A stretch of 64,000 bases of DNA, taken from the NCBI RefSeq assembly GCF_012726175.1, contig NZ_JAASAD010000013.1, forward strand, positions 85,109 to 149,108, given 5' to 3'. The translations under genes and the position numbers were made by a program. Shown here piece by piece: positions 16,597-24,338 of this stretch (position 1 is the stretch's first letter; each line of letters begins with the position of its first letter). The DNA is from Micromonospora sp. HNM0581. Its GTDB lineage: Bacteria > Actinomycetota > Actinomycetes > Mycobacteriales > Micromonosporaceae. The notes below the pieces were generated by a model that saw nothing but the letters and a program-made list of their open reading frames with translations, was not told the origin of the DNA and ran no database searches.

Positions 16597-16636
16597 GATC
16601 AAGGGGTTTACGCCGGCCGGCGTAAACCCCTCGATC
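16597..16636. terminator. 40-bp near-perfect palindrome between infB and DUF503 gene
   Basis: Two 20-base arms (starting GATCAAGGGG and ending CCCCTCGATC) are complementary with a single mismatch and no loop bases. It starts 17 nt after the infB stop. It could be a terminator/attenuator within the operon or a protein-binding palindrome; the lack of a loop means the hairpin tip must open by a few pairs. Confidence 0.5.
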
Positions 16637-16653
16637 AGTGCGTCACCGCAGGA

Positions 16654-19632
16654 TCAGGTGCGGACCTTCTCCCGCATCTCGAAGGTCTCGATCACGTCGC
16701 CGACCTGGACGTTGTTGTAACCACCCAGGGTCAGACCACACTCGAAGCCCTCCCGGACCTCCGTCGCGTCATCCTTGAACCGCTTCAGCGAGCTGATCGT
16801 GAGGTTGTCCGCCACGACCGTGCCGTCGCGCAGCAGGCGCGCCTTCGCGTTCCGTCGGATGACACCCGACCGGACGATACAACCGGAGATGTTGCCGATC
16901 TTGGACGAGCGGAACACGTCGCGGATCTCCGCAGTACCGAGCTCGACCTCCTCGTACTCCGGCTTGAGCAGGCCCTTGAGCGCCGCCTCGATCTCCTCGA
17001 TGGCCTGGTAGATGACGGTGTAGTACCGGATCTCCACGCCTTCGCGGTCGGCCATCTCACGGACCTTGTTGGAGGCCCGCACGTTGAAGCCGATGATCGT
17101 GACCGGCTCGGACGAGGCGCTCGCGAGCATGACGTTGCTCTCGGTGATCGCGCCGACGCCCCGGTCGAGGACCTTGAGCTGGACCTCCTCGGGAATGTCG
17201 AGGTTGAACAGCGCGTCCTCCAACGCCTCCACCGAACCGGAGACGTCGCCCTTGAGGATGAGGTTGAGCGAAGTCTTCTCACCCTCCTTGAGCTGCTCCA
17301 TGAGCGTCTCGAGAGTGGCCCGGCCACGGGAGTTGGCGAATGCCGCCGCTCGCCGACGAGCCTGCCGCTGCTCGGCGATCTGCCGCACCGTACGGTCGTC
17401 CGCCGCAGCGAGGAAGGTGTCGCCGGCTCCCGGCACCGCGGTCAACCCGAGGACCATGACCGGACGCGCCGGACCTGCCTCGTTGACCTGGTTACCGTTC
17501 TCGTCGAGCATCGCCCGGACCCGGCCGTGCGCCCCACCGGCGACGATCGAGTCGCCGGCCCGCAGGGTGCCCTTCTGCACCAGCACCGTCGCCACCGCAC
17601 CGCGGCCCTTGTCCAGGTGTGCCTCGATGGCCACACCCTGCGCGGGGCCGTCGGTCGGAGCGGTCAGCTCCAGCGACGCGTCGGCGGTGAGCAGCACCGC
17701 TTCGAGCAGTTCCTCGATACCGGTGCCCGGCTTCGCGGCCACGTTCACGAACATGGTCTCGCCGCCGTACTCCTCGGCAACCAGGCCGTACTCGGTCAGC
17801 TGCTGGCGGACCTTGTCCGGGTTCGCCTCCGGCTTGTCGACCTTGTTGACCGCGACCACGATCGGCACCTCGGCCGCCTTGGCGTGGTTCAACGCCTCGA
17901 TGGTCTGCGGCATGACACCGTCGTCGGCCGCGACCACCAGGATCACGATGTCGGTCACCTGGGCACCACGGGCACGCATCGCGGTGAACGCCTCGTGACC
18001 CGGGGTGTCGATGAACGTCACCGCACGGTCTTCGCCTTCGTGCGGCACGTGCACCTGGTAGGCACCGATGTGCTGGGTGATGCCACCGGCCTCCCCGGCA
18101 ACGACGTTCGCCTTACGGATCGCGTCGAGCAGCTTGGTCTTACCGTGGTCGACGTGACCCATGACGGTCACCACCGGGGCCCGGCTGACCAGGCGGTCCT
18201 CCGCGACCTCGGCGTCGAGGTCGATGTTGAACTGCGCGAGCAGCTCCCGATCCTCGTCCTCCGGGCTGACGATCTGCACGTTGAAGCCGAGGTGCTCACC
18301 CAGCAGCAGCAACGTGTCATCGGAGCACGACTGGGTAGCGGTCACCATCTCGCCCAGGTTGAACATCTCCTGGACCAGCGAACCCGGGTTGGCGTTGATC
18401 TTGTCTGCGAAGTCCGAGAGCGAGGCGCCCCGGGACAGACGCACCGTCTGCCCCGAACCACGCGGGGCACCCGAACTCATGGTCGGAGCCGACAGGTTGT
18501 CGAACTCCTGTCTGCGCTGCTTCTTCGACTTGCGACCACGGGTCGGCTTACCACCCGGACGCCCGAAGGCACCTGCGGCACCACCGCCACGGCCACGGCC
18601 ACCGCCACCGGGGCGACCGCCGCCACCGGCCGGCGCACCCGGACGGAATCCACCGCCACCGCCGCCGCCGCCGGGACCACCACGGTAGCCACCGCCACCG
18701 CCGCCGCCACCGGGACCACCACGGTAGCCACCGCCACCGCCGCCGCCACCGGGACCACCACGGTAGCCACCGCCACCGCCGCCGCCACCGGGACGGCCGG
18801 CGCCCCCACCGGCACGACCGGCACCCGGTCCACCCGGACGACCCGGACGCTGGCTCGGCATCGACGCCGGGCTGGGACGCGGCGGCATCGACGCCGGACT
18901 GGGACGCGGCGGCATCGACGCCGGGCTGGGACGGGAACCGCCACCGCCACCGGCAGGTGGCCGCTGCTGGCTTCCCTGGATACCGAAGGGGTTGTTGCCG
19001 GCACCACGCGCCGGCGGTCGACCCTGCCGACCACCCGGCCCCGGGTTGGTCGGGCCGGGACGACCCGCAGCCGGGGAACCCGGTCGAGGCGGCATCGTAC
19101 CGGGACCGGGTCGCGGACCCGGACGGGCACCACCGTCGGCCGGAGGCTCCCGGCGGACGTTCTCCCGCTGCTGCTGGCGGGCGGCCTGGGCGGCCTTGAC
19201 CGCAGCCTCCTGCTCAGCCTTCAGCGCGGCAGCGCGCGCCTCGGCGGCGGCCACCTCGATGTCGTGAGCACTCGCCGGCTTGGCTACCGGGGCCGCCGCA
19301 GGCGGCGGACCGGGTACCGGACCCTTCGGCTTCGGACCGGGCACCGCCGGACGCCGTGGCGGCGCCGGCTTGGCGGTGACCCGAGGCTCGCCGGGAGTCG
19401 GCGACGGGGTCGGTGTCGCTGTCGGAGCCGGCGCGGCCGGCGGGGCAGCCGGCGGCGCACCAGCGCCGCCCGAGGCGACGAAGGCGTTGCGCAGCCGTCG
19501 GGCGACAGGCGCCTCGACGGTGCTGGACGCAGACTTGACGAACTCGCCCATCTCCTTGAGCTTGGCGAGTACGGTCTTGCTCTCGACCCCGAGCTCTTTT
19601 GCAAGCTCGTGTACGCGGGCCTTACCTGCCAC
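16654..19632 (-). CDS. infB: Translation initiation factor IF-2
   Basis: 992 residues; GTPase that brings initiator tRNA to the 30S subunit. Order: IF2_N helix bundle (ARVHELAKELGVESKTVLAKLKEMG), a long Pro/Gly/Arg-rich linker (about 60-390) with internal tandem repeats, second IF2_N-like segment (LSRGASLSDFADKINANPG), G domain with GHVDHGKT (G1), DTPGHEAF (G3) and NKVDKP (G4), then IF2 domains II-IV ending in FEMREKVRT. GTG at 19632 has GGAG 5-6 nt upstream. Follows ylxR, precedes the DUF503 gene, in the standard nusA operon. Confidence 0.97.
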   Translation of the reverse strand: MAGKARVHELAKELGVESKTVLAKLKEMGEFVKSASSTVEAPVARRLRNAFVASGGAGAPPAAPPAAPAPTATPTPSPTPGEPRVTAKPAPPRRPAVPGPKPKGPVPGPPPAAAPVAKPASAHDIEVAAAEARAAALKAEQEAAVKAAQAARQQQRENVRREPPADGGARPGPRPGPGTMPPRPGSPAAGRPGPTNPGPGGRQGRPPARGAGNNPFGIQGSQQRPPAGGGGGSRPSPASMPPRPSPASMPPRPSPASMPSQRPGRPGGPGAGRAGGGAGRPGGGGGGGGYRGGPGGGGGGGGYRGGPGGGGGGGGYRGGPGGGGGGGGFRPGAPAGGGGRPGGGGRGRGGGAAGAFGRPGGKPTRGRKSKKQRRQEFDNLSAPTMSSGAPRGSGQTVRLSRGASLSDFADKINANPGSLVQEMFNLGEMVTATQSCSDDTLLLLGEHLGFNVQIVSPEDEDRELLAQFNIDLDAEVAEDRLVSRAPVVTVMGHVDHGKTKLLDAIRKANVVAGEAGGITQHIGAYQVHVPHEGEDRAVTFIDTPGHEAFTAMRARGAQVTDIVILVVAADDGVMPQTIEALNHAKAAEVPIVVAVNKVDKPEANPDKVRQQLTEYGLVAEEYGGETMFVNVAAKPGTGIEELLEAVLLTADASLELTAPTDGPAQGVAIEAHLDKGRGAVATVLVQKGTLRAGDSIVAGGAHGRVRAMLDENGNQVNEAGPARPVMVLGLTAVPGAGDTFLAAADDRTVRQIAEQRQARRRAAAFANSRGRATLETLMEQLKEGEKTSLNLILKGDVSGSVEALEDALFNLDIPEEVQLKVLDRGVGAITESNVMLASASSEPVTIIGFNVRASNKVREMADREGVEIRYYTVIYQAIEEIEAALKGLLKPEYEEVELGTAEIRDVFRSSKIGNISGCIVRSGVIRRNAKARLLRDGTVVADNLTISSLKRFKDDATEVREGFECGLTLGGYNNVQVGDVIETFEMREKVRT
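18655..18935. repeat. Tandem repeats inside infB linker
   Basis: Two in-frame repeats in the IF-2 linker. A 39-bp unit encoding YRGGPGGGGGGGG is repeated about three times (about 18655-18795), and a unit of about 27 bp encoding PRPSPASMP is repeated three times (about 18850-18935). Copies are nearly identical at DNA level, so they are recent and likely length-variable between strains. Confidence 0.85.
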
Positions 19633-19747
19633 TGCACTCCTCACTCCGAGGTCGTGCGGGCAGCACCCGCAGCGACCTCACTCGTGCACTTGAAGCCTGA
19701 TCATTTCTGGGACTTCATCGTGTGCTCATGTCGGTCGTCCTACCTTG

Positions 19748-20056
19748 CTAGCGGCCCTCGTCCGGTCGGGTGACCGAACGTGGTGGTTGACGCGTCAGGA
19801 ACTCCGCGAGAGTCCCTTCATCCGGAACCCCGGCGACGCGCAGCGCGCGCCCGAAGGCACGACGCCGCACTGCCTGCGCGAAGCAGGCCGGATCCGGGTG
19901 CATGTTCGCTCCCCGACCCGGCATCCTGCGGGCCGGATCGGGTCGGAGACTGAAACCAGCCCCGTCGCCGATCGCGACGATCCGCAGCAGTTCACTGGCC
20001 GGCGCACGCCGTCGACAGCCCACACAGGTGCGCTCCGGCAGCGCGCGTCGTGCCAC
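19748..20056 (-). CDS. ylxR: YlxR / RnpM family RNA-binding protein (DUF448)
   Basis: 102 residues. The YlxR signature PERTCVGCRRRAPASELLRIV is at the N-terminus, followed by GRGANMHPDPACFAQAVRRRAFGRAL, matching the R/K-rich pocket of the fold. In other Gram-positives the protein binds RNase P RNA (RnpM) or acts as a nucleoid regulator. It occupies its standard place between nusA and infB. The C-terminus is a short basic tail (RQPPRSVTRPDEGR). Confidence 0.92.
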   Translation of the reverse strand: MARRALPERTCVGCRRRAPASELLRIVAIGDGAGFSLRPDPARRMPGRGANMHPDPACFAQAVRRRAFGRALRVAGVPDEGTLAEFLTRQPPRSVTRPDEGR

Positions 20057-20072
20057 TGGTGAAAGTCTACCC

Positions 20073-21116
20073 CTAGCTGCCCGACACCGCTCCGCCCGGT
20101 TCCCGGACGTGATCAGCTCCGGCTCGTCCGGCAGGGGCGGCCTGCTCGGCGTCGGACCGGATGTCGATCCGCCAACCGGTCAATCGGGCAGCGAGTCGGG
20201 CATTCTGCCCCTCACGCCCGATCGCGAGCGACAGCTGGAAATCCGGAACGGTCACCCGCGCCGCCCGGTTGCCCAGGTCGACCACCTCGACCCGCAGCGC
20301 CTTGGCCGGGGAGAGCGCGTTTCCGACGAAGGTCGCCGGATCGTCCGACCAGTCGATGATGTCGATTTTTTCTCCGTGGAGCTCGCTCATCACCGCCCGG
20401 ACCCGCTGACCCATCGGACCGATACAGGCACCCTTGGCGTTGACCCCGGCGGCGGTGGAACGCACCGCAATCTTCGTACGGTGACCCGCCTCACGGGCGA
20501 TCGCCCCGATCTCCACCGTGCCGTCGGCGATCTCGGGCACCTCCAGGGCGAAGAGCTTCTTCACCAGATTCGGGTGCGACCGGGACAACGTCACCTGTGG
20601 GCCACGCATCCCCTTGGCCACGTGCACCACCACGCAGCGGATCCGCTCGCCGTGGGTGTACCGCTCGCCGGGCACCTGCTCCGACTGCGGCAGCACCCCC
20701 TCCAGCTTGCCGAGGTCGACGGTGACGATGCCCTTCTCGGACCGGGCCTCGTGCGCCTGCACCACCCCGGTCACCAGATCACCGTCGCGGCCGACGTACT
20801 CGCCGAAGTGCGCCTCGTCGGTGGCCTCCCGCAGCCGCTGGAGGATCACCTGCTTGGCAGTCATGGCAGCGATCCGGCCGAAGTCGTGCGGGGTGTCGTC
20901 CCACTCCCGCTCCACGGTGCCCTCGGCGTCCAGCTCCTGGGCGTAGACGAGCGCCGCACCGGTCTTACGGTCGATCTCCACCCGGGCGTGCGGCTCAGCA
21001 CCGTCGGTGTGCCGGTACGCGGTAAGCAGCGCGGTCTCGATCGCCGCGAGGATCGTGTCGAACGGGATCTCCCGCTCGCGCTCCAGTGCACGCAGCGCCG
21101 CGAGGTCGATGTTCAC
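20073..21116 (-). CDS. nusA: Transcription termination/antitermination factor NusA
   Basis: 347 residues, the short actinobacterial form without C-terminal acidic repeats. NusA_N (about 1-125, begins MNIDLAALRALEREREIPFD), S1 domain (about 130-200, GDLVTGVVQAHEARSEKGI), then KH1/KH2 (CIGPMGQRVRAVMSELHGEKID and IGREGQNARLAARLTGWRIDI). Binds RNA polymerase and nascent RNA. Its ATG overlaps the rimP stop by 4 bp (21113-21116), so the pair is translationally coupled. ylxR follows 16 bp downstream. Confidence 0.97.
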   Translation of the reverse strand: MNIDLAALRALEREREIPFDTILAAIETALLTAYRHTDGAEPHARVEIDRKTGAALVYAQELDAEGTVEREWDDTPHDFGRIAAMTAKQVILQRLREATDEAHFGEYVGRDGDLVTGVVQAHEARSEKGIVTVDLGKLEGVLPQSEQVPGERYTHGERIRCVVVHVAKGMRGPQVTLSRSHPNLVKKLFALEVPEIADGTVEIGAIAREAGHRTKIAVRSTAAGVNAKGACIGPMGQRVRAVMSELHGEKIDIIDWSDDPATFVGNALSPAKALRVEVVDLGNRAARVTVPDFQLSLAIGREGQNARLAARLTGWRIDIRSDAEQAAPAGRAGADHVREPGGAVSGS

Positions 21117-21754
21117 CTCTCCTCGTCCTCCACATCGTCATCGTCGTCGACGTCTTCTGATTCGGCCAGCTCGTCGAGGCGGGTGAACTCGACCTGCACC
21201 CGACCCGGCCCGAGGTTGGCGTAGGGGCACTCTTCGCGGGCGACGTCGGTCTCCAGCACCACACGTTCGGTGTCGGCGTCGACCACCCGGCCAGTGACCT
21301 GACGGTCGCCTCCGGGCTGCCCCGAGGCCGGGTCGGCGCGCACCGTCACCCGGACCAACCGCCCCACGTTGCGGCGCCAGTGCCGGGGCAGCGTCAACGG
21401 GCGATCCACGCCCGGCGAACTGACCTCGAGCTGGTACTCCCCCGCGACGATGTCGCCGTCGCGCTCCTCCGCCGCGTCCAGGGCGGCGGACACTGCTCGC
21501 GACACGTCGGCCACCGCGTCCAGGTTGATCCCACCGTCGGCGTCGACGATCACGCGCACCACGTGCCGGCGGCCGGCTCGGGAGACGGTGAGGTCCTCCA
21601 GGTCGTAGCCGGCGGCGTGGACCACGGGGGCGATCACCGAGCGCAGCCGCTCACGGCGGGCGGCGAGATCACCTCGGGCGATCTGACCCGCACGCGCAGC
21701 CTGCCCACCGCGGGGTCGACCCGTCGTCCTGGTGGCCCGGCCACGCTGCGTCAT
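21113..21754 (-). CDS. rimP: Ribosome maturation factor RimP
   Basis: 213 residues; 30S maturation factor acting early on the S19/S13 region. N-terminal RimP domain (VIAPVVHAAGYDLEDLTVSRAGRRHVVRVIVD) with GEYQLEVSSPGVDRPL, then the SH3-like C-terminal domain (VVLETDVAREECPYANLG) and an acidic tail (DVDDDDDVEDEER). ATG 21754 (MTQRGRATRT) has AAGGGG about 8 nt upstream. First gene of the rimP-nusA-ylxR-infB operon. The basic N-terminal 35 residues are extra relative to short homologues. Confidence 0.93.
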   Translation of the reverse strand: MTQRGRATRTTGRPRGGQAARAGQIARGDLAARRERLRSVIAPVVHAAGYDLEDLTVSRAGRRHVVRVIVDADGGINLDAVADVSRAVSAALDAAEERDGDIVAGEYQLEVSSPGVDRPLTLPRHWRRNVGRLVRVTVRADPASGQPGGDRQVTGRVVDADTERVVLETDVAREECPYANLGPGRVQVEFTRLDELAESEDVDDDDDVEDEER

Positions 21755-21921
21755 CCGAAGCCCCTTCTGCTGCTCGCCGACATCATGCCGGCACGCCCCC
21801 GGTACGGACGCACCGGCGGCTGCGCAGAGCGTAACGCGCCGCCCGGACGATGGCCCGGGCGGCGCACCGACGCCACCGCCGGACACGCGTGCCGGCGATG
21901 GTGTTGACTTGTCCGGTGGCG

Positions 21922-22434
21922 ATGGGCAGAACGACTCGGCAGGACGTTTCGTCCGAGCTTTCCCGACGCGGCCTCCTCCGGGCCGGTGTGCTGCTGGCGC
22001 TCGGCGGGGCCGCCGCTCCGCTCGCCGGGTGCGGCCTGCTGGACCGCGACGGACAACCGCCGCAACCCGATCCGCTCGCGCCGCTGTTGAACGAGTCGCT
22101 CCAGCTCGCGGCCGGTCTACGCGCGACCGTCGACGTCCACCCCGACCTGGCCGACCGGCTACTCCCGCTTGCCGAGTCGCACGAGGCGCACGCTGCGGAA
22201 CTGGCCCGGCTCACCGGTGTGGCGACCGCCCCCGCCACCCCCACGGTCAGCCCGTCGGGCTCTCCGACGGCGGGACCGACGGACCGCTCGGCCGCCATGG
22301 CGGCCCTGCGGGAATCCGAACGCGTCGGTCGGGAATCCGCACTCCAGGCCTGCGCCGCGGCGCCCGCCGAACGCGTCGCGCTGCTCGGCTCGGTCGCCGC
22401 CGCCCGCGCCACCCACGTGGAGGCGCTGCGATGA
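21922..22434 (+). CDS. Tat-type lipoprotein paired with DUF4439 protein
   Basis: 170 residues. The N-terminus carries a twin-arginine-like SRRGLLRAGVLLALGG followed by a lipobox LAGC (cysteine near residue 34), so it is predicted to be exported and lipid-anchored. The mature part is helical and alanine-rich, with a Thr/Pro/Ser-rich insert (ATAPATPTVSPSGSP). Start ATG 21922 was chosen; a GTG at 21916 and an upstream ATG are possible. The stop overlaps the next ATG (ATGA), so the product is coupled to the DUF4439 protein; the pair may form one ferritin-like unit split over two proteins. No catalytic motif identified. Confidence 0.7.
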   Translation: MGRTTRQDVSSELSRRGLLRAGVLLALGGAAAPLAGCGLLDRDGQPPQPDPLAPLLNESLQLAAGLRATVDVHPDLADRLLPLAESHEAHAAELARLTGVATAPATPTVSPSGSPTAGPTDRSAAMAALRESERVGRESALQACAAAPAERVALLGSVAAARATHVEALR

Positions 22435-22880
22435 GCCGGCGCATCGCCACGACCGGATCCGCCACGGCGCTCGCCGACGCCCTCACCGCCGAGTACGCCG
22501 CGATCTGGGCCTACGGCCCCGTCGGAGTGCGGCTCAGCGGCGCGGAACGCGAGGCCGCGGTGGAGGCGGAAGCCGCCCACCGGGCCCGCCGGGATGCCCT
22601 GGTCGTGCAGTTGAGCACCGGCGGCGGCAGCGTACCGCCGGACCGGCCCGGGTACGCGATGCCCTTCCCGGTGACCGATCGGGCCAGCGCCCTGCGTCTC
22701 GCCGTGCAGGTGGAGGAACGAACCGCGGCCTTCTGGCGGGCGACGTTGCCGGTCAGCACCGGCGCCGAGCGGGATCGCGCTCTGGCGGCCCTGGTGGAGT
22801 ACGCCGTGCGGGCCACCCGCTGGCGGCGCAGCGCCGAGATCACCCCCCTGACCGTGCCGTTCCCGGGTCGCCCCGGCTGA
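22431..22880 (+). CDS. DUF4439 ferritin-like protein
   Basis: 149 residues, all-helical. LTAEYAAIWAYGPVG and the spaced glutamates (AEREAAVEAEAAHRARRD and QVEERTAAFWRA) fit DUF4439, a ferritin-like domain found in actinobacteria. Metal binding is a family-level inference. It has no signal peptide. Translation is coupled to the lipoprotein gene by a 4-bp overlap. Function unknown. Confidence 0.75.
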   Translation: MSRRIATTGSATALADALTAEYAAIWAYGPVGVRLSGAEREAAVEAEAAHRARRDALVVQLSTGGGSVPPDRPGYAMPFPVTDRASALRLAVQVEERTAAFWRATLPVSTGAERDRALAALVEYAVRATRWRRSAEITPLTVPFPGRPG

Positions 22881-22927
22881 TCGGACCCGGCGTCCACGGA
22901 CTCGCGTCCGGTCCGGTTGCGATCGAC

Positions 22928-22944
22928 ATACCAGGTATGCATAC
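22928..22944. promoter_or_regulatory. Overlapping palindromes, candidate PadR operator
   Basis: ATACCAGGTAT (22928-22938) and GTATGCATAC (22935-22944) are both perfect palindromes and share four bases, ending 9 nt before the padR start codon. PadR regulators commonly autorepress from such sites; this is inferred from position and symmetry. Confidence 0.5.
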
Positions 22945-22953
22945 TCCGTTGCC

Positions 22954-23535
22954 ATGTCCATCCGTCACGGCCTGCTCGCCCTGCTCGAACGCGGGCAGAT
23001 GTACGGCTACCAGCTCCGGGCCGCCTTCGAGGAGTCGACCGGCGCCACCTGGCCGCTGAACATCGGACAGGTCTACACCACCCTGTCCCGGCTGGAGCGG
23101 GACGGTCTGGTCAGGTCACTTCCGGAGAGCGAGGCCGGACAGCGGCCGTACGAGATCACCGACGCCGGGCGGGCGGACCTGACCCTGTGGTTCGCCACCC
23201 CGATCAGCCGCAGCGACCGCCCGCGCGACGAACTGTCGATCAAGTTGGCGCTGGCGTTGACCACCCCGGGCGTGGATGTCCGGGCAGTGGTCCAGACGCA
23301 ACGGACCGCCACCATGCGCACGTTGCAGGAGTTGACCCGGCTGAAGTACTCAGGTGACGGTCCGGCGGACCTGCCGTGGCGGCTGGTGCTGGACGCGATG
23401 GTGTTCCAGGCCGAGGCCGAAGTGCGCTGGCTCGACCACTGCGAGAGCAGTCTGACAAGGCACCGCCCGCCGGCCACCGGCCCGACACCCCTTGCCGAGG
23501 CGGTGGACCACAGGGATGAGGAGGCACGACGGTGA
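22954..23535 (+). CDS. PadR family transcriptional regulator
   Basis: 193 residues. Winged helix at 1-85: MSIRHGLLALLERGQMYGYQLRAAFEE, then LNIGQVYTTLSRLERDGLV (recognition helix) and RPYEITDAGR (wing). The C-terminal half (VRAVVQTQRTATMRTLQELTR onward) is the PadR_C/Vir helical dimerisation domain. It is first in an operon with an ABC ATPase (4-bp overlap) and a permease, so it very likely controls that transporter from the palindromes just upstream of its start. Effector unknown; PadR proteins often sense antibiotics or phenolics. Confidence 0.9.
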   Translation: MSIRHGLLALLERGQMYGYQLRAAFEESTGATWPLNIGQVYTTLSRLERDGLVRSLPESEAGQRPYEITDAGRADLTLWFATPISRSDRPRDELSIKLALALTTPGVDVRAVVQTQRTATMRTLQELTRLKYSGDGPADLPWRLVLDAMVFQAEAEVRWLDHCESSLTRHRPPATGPTPLAEAVDHRDEEARR

Positions 23536-24338
23536 CCACCCCCGACGGACAGGTGCCGGCCGCCCCCGGACCGCCGCCCGGGTCGCCCGCTGGCGCAGCC
23601 GGCCCCGGCCCGGCCGCCGACACCGTACTCGACCTGCGCGACGTGCACCGTACGCACGGCAGCGGTCCGGCGGCGGTACACGCCCTGCGCGGGGTGAGCC
23701 TCACCGTGTGCCCCGGCGAACTGGTCGCCGTGATGGGCCCCTCCGGCTCCGGCAAGTCCACCCTGCTCACCCTGGCCGGTGGACTGGACAGCCCGACCGC
23801 CGGCGAGGTGCACGTCGAAGGACAACCACTGCACGCGCTGGACCGGCGTGGGCTGGCCCGGCTGCGCCGCCGCCGCATCGGGTACATCTTCCAGAACCTC
23901 AACCTCGTCGGCAGCCTCACCGCCGCGGAGAACGTCGCGCTCCCCCTCGAACTGGACGGCACCGGGGTACGCACGGCCCGGCGGCTGGCGCTCGACGCGC
24001 TCACCGATGTCGGTCTGTCGGAGTTGGGTGACCGGTTCCCGGACCAGCTCTCCGGTGGCCAGCAGCAGCGCGTGGCCATCGCTCGGGCCCTTGTCGGGCA
24101 GCGACGCCTCGTCCTGGCCGACGAGCCGACCGGGGCGCTGGACTCGCAGACCGGGGAGGCGGTGCTGCGGCTGCTGCGTCACCGGGTCGACGCGGGGGCC
24201 GCCGGCATCCTGGTGACCCACGAGGCCCGCCACGCCGCCTGGGCCGACCGGGTGATGTTCCTGCGCGACGGCGTGGCTGTCGACTCGACGGCCCCGTTGG
24301 CCGGCGTCGATGCCCTGCTCAGCGGCAGCGGCCGGTGA
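23532..24338 (+). CDS. ABC transporter ATP-binding protein (MacB/LolD type)
   Basis: 268 residues. Walker A GPSGSGKST, Q-loop YIFQNLNLVGS, signature LSGGQQQRVAIARAL, Walker B LVLADEPTGALDSQT and the H-loop VTHEARHAA are all intact. A Pro/Ala/Gly-rich leader of about 35 residues precedes the domain. The GTG start overlaps the padR stop and the stop overlaps the permease start, so the three genes are a tightly coupled operon. This subfamily usually partners FtsX-like permeases in efflux, lipoprotein handling or antimicrobial-peptide resistance. Confidence 0.93.
   Translation: MTTPDGQVPAAPGPPPGSPAGAAGPGPAADTVLDLRDVHRTHGSGPAAVHALRGVSLTVCPGELVAVMGPSGSGKSTLLTLAGGLDSPTAGEVHVEGQPLHALDRRGLARLRRRRIGYIFQNLNLVGSLTAAENVALPLELDGTGVRTARRLALDALTDVGLSELGDRFPDQLSGGQQQRVAIARALVGQRRLVLADEPTGALDSQTGEAVLRLLRHRVDAGAAGILVTHEARHAAWADRVMFLRDGVAVDSTAPLAGVDALLSGSGR

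Noticed and set aside
18655..18800. Repeats in infB as a CRISPR array
   Set aside because: Units are contiguous, in frame, with no spacers, and encode glycine-rich protein repeats.
17527..19773. Long plus-strand open frame (748 codons) opposite infB
   Set aside because: Low-complexity Thr/Arg-rich translation caused by high-GC third positions of infB on the other strand; no domain, no ribosome site.
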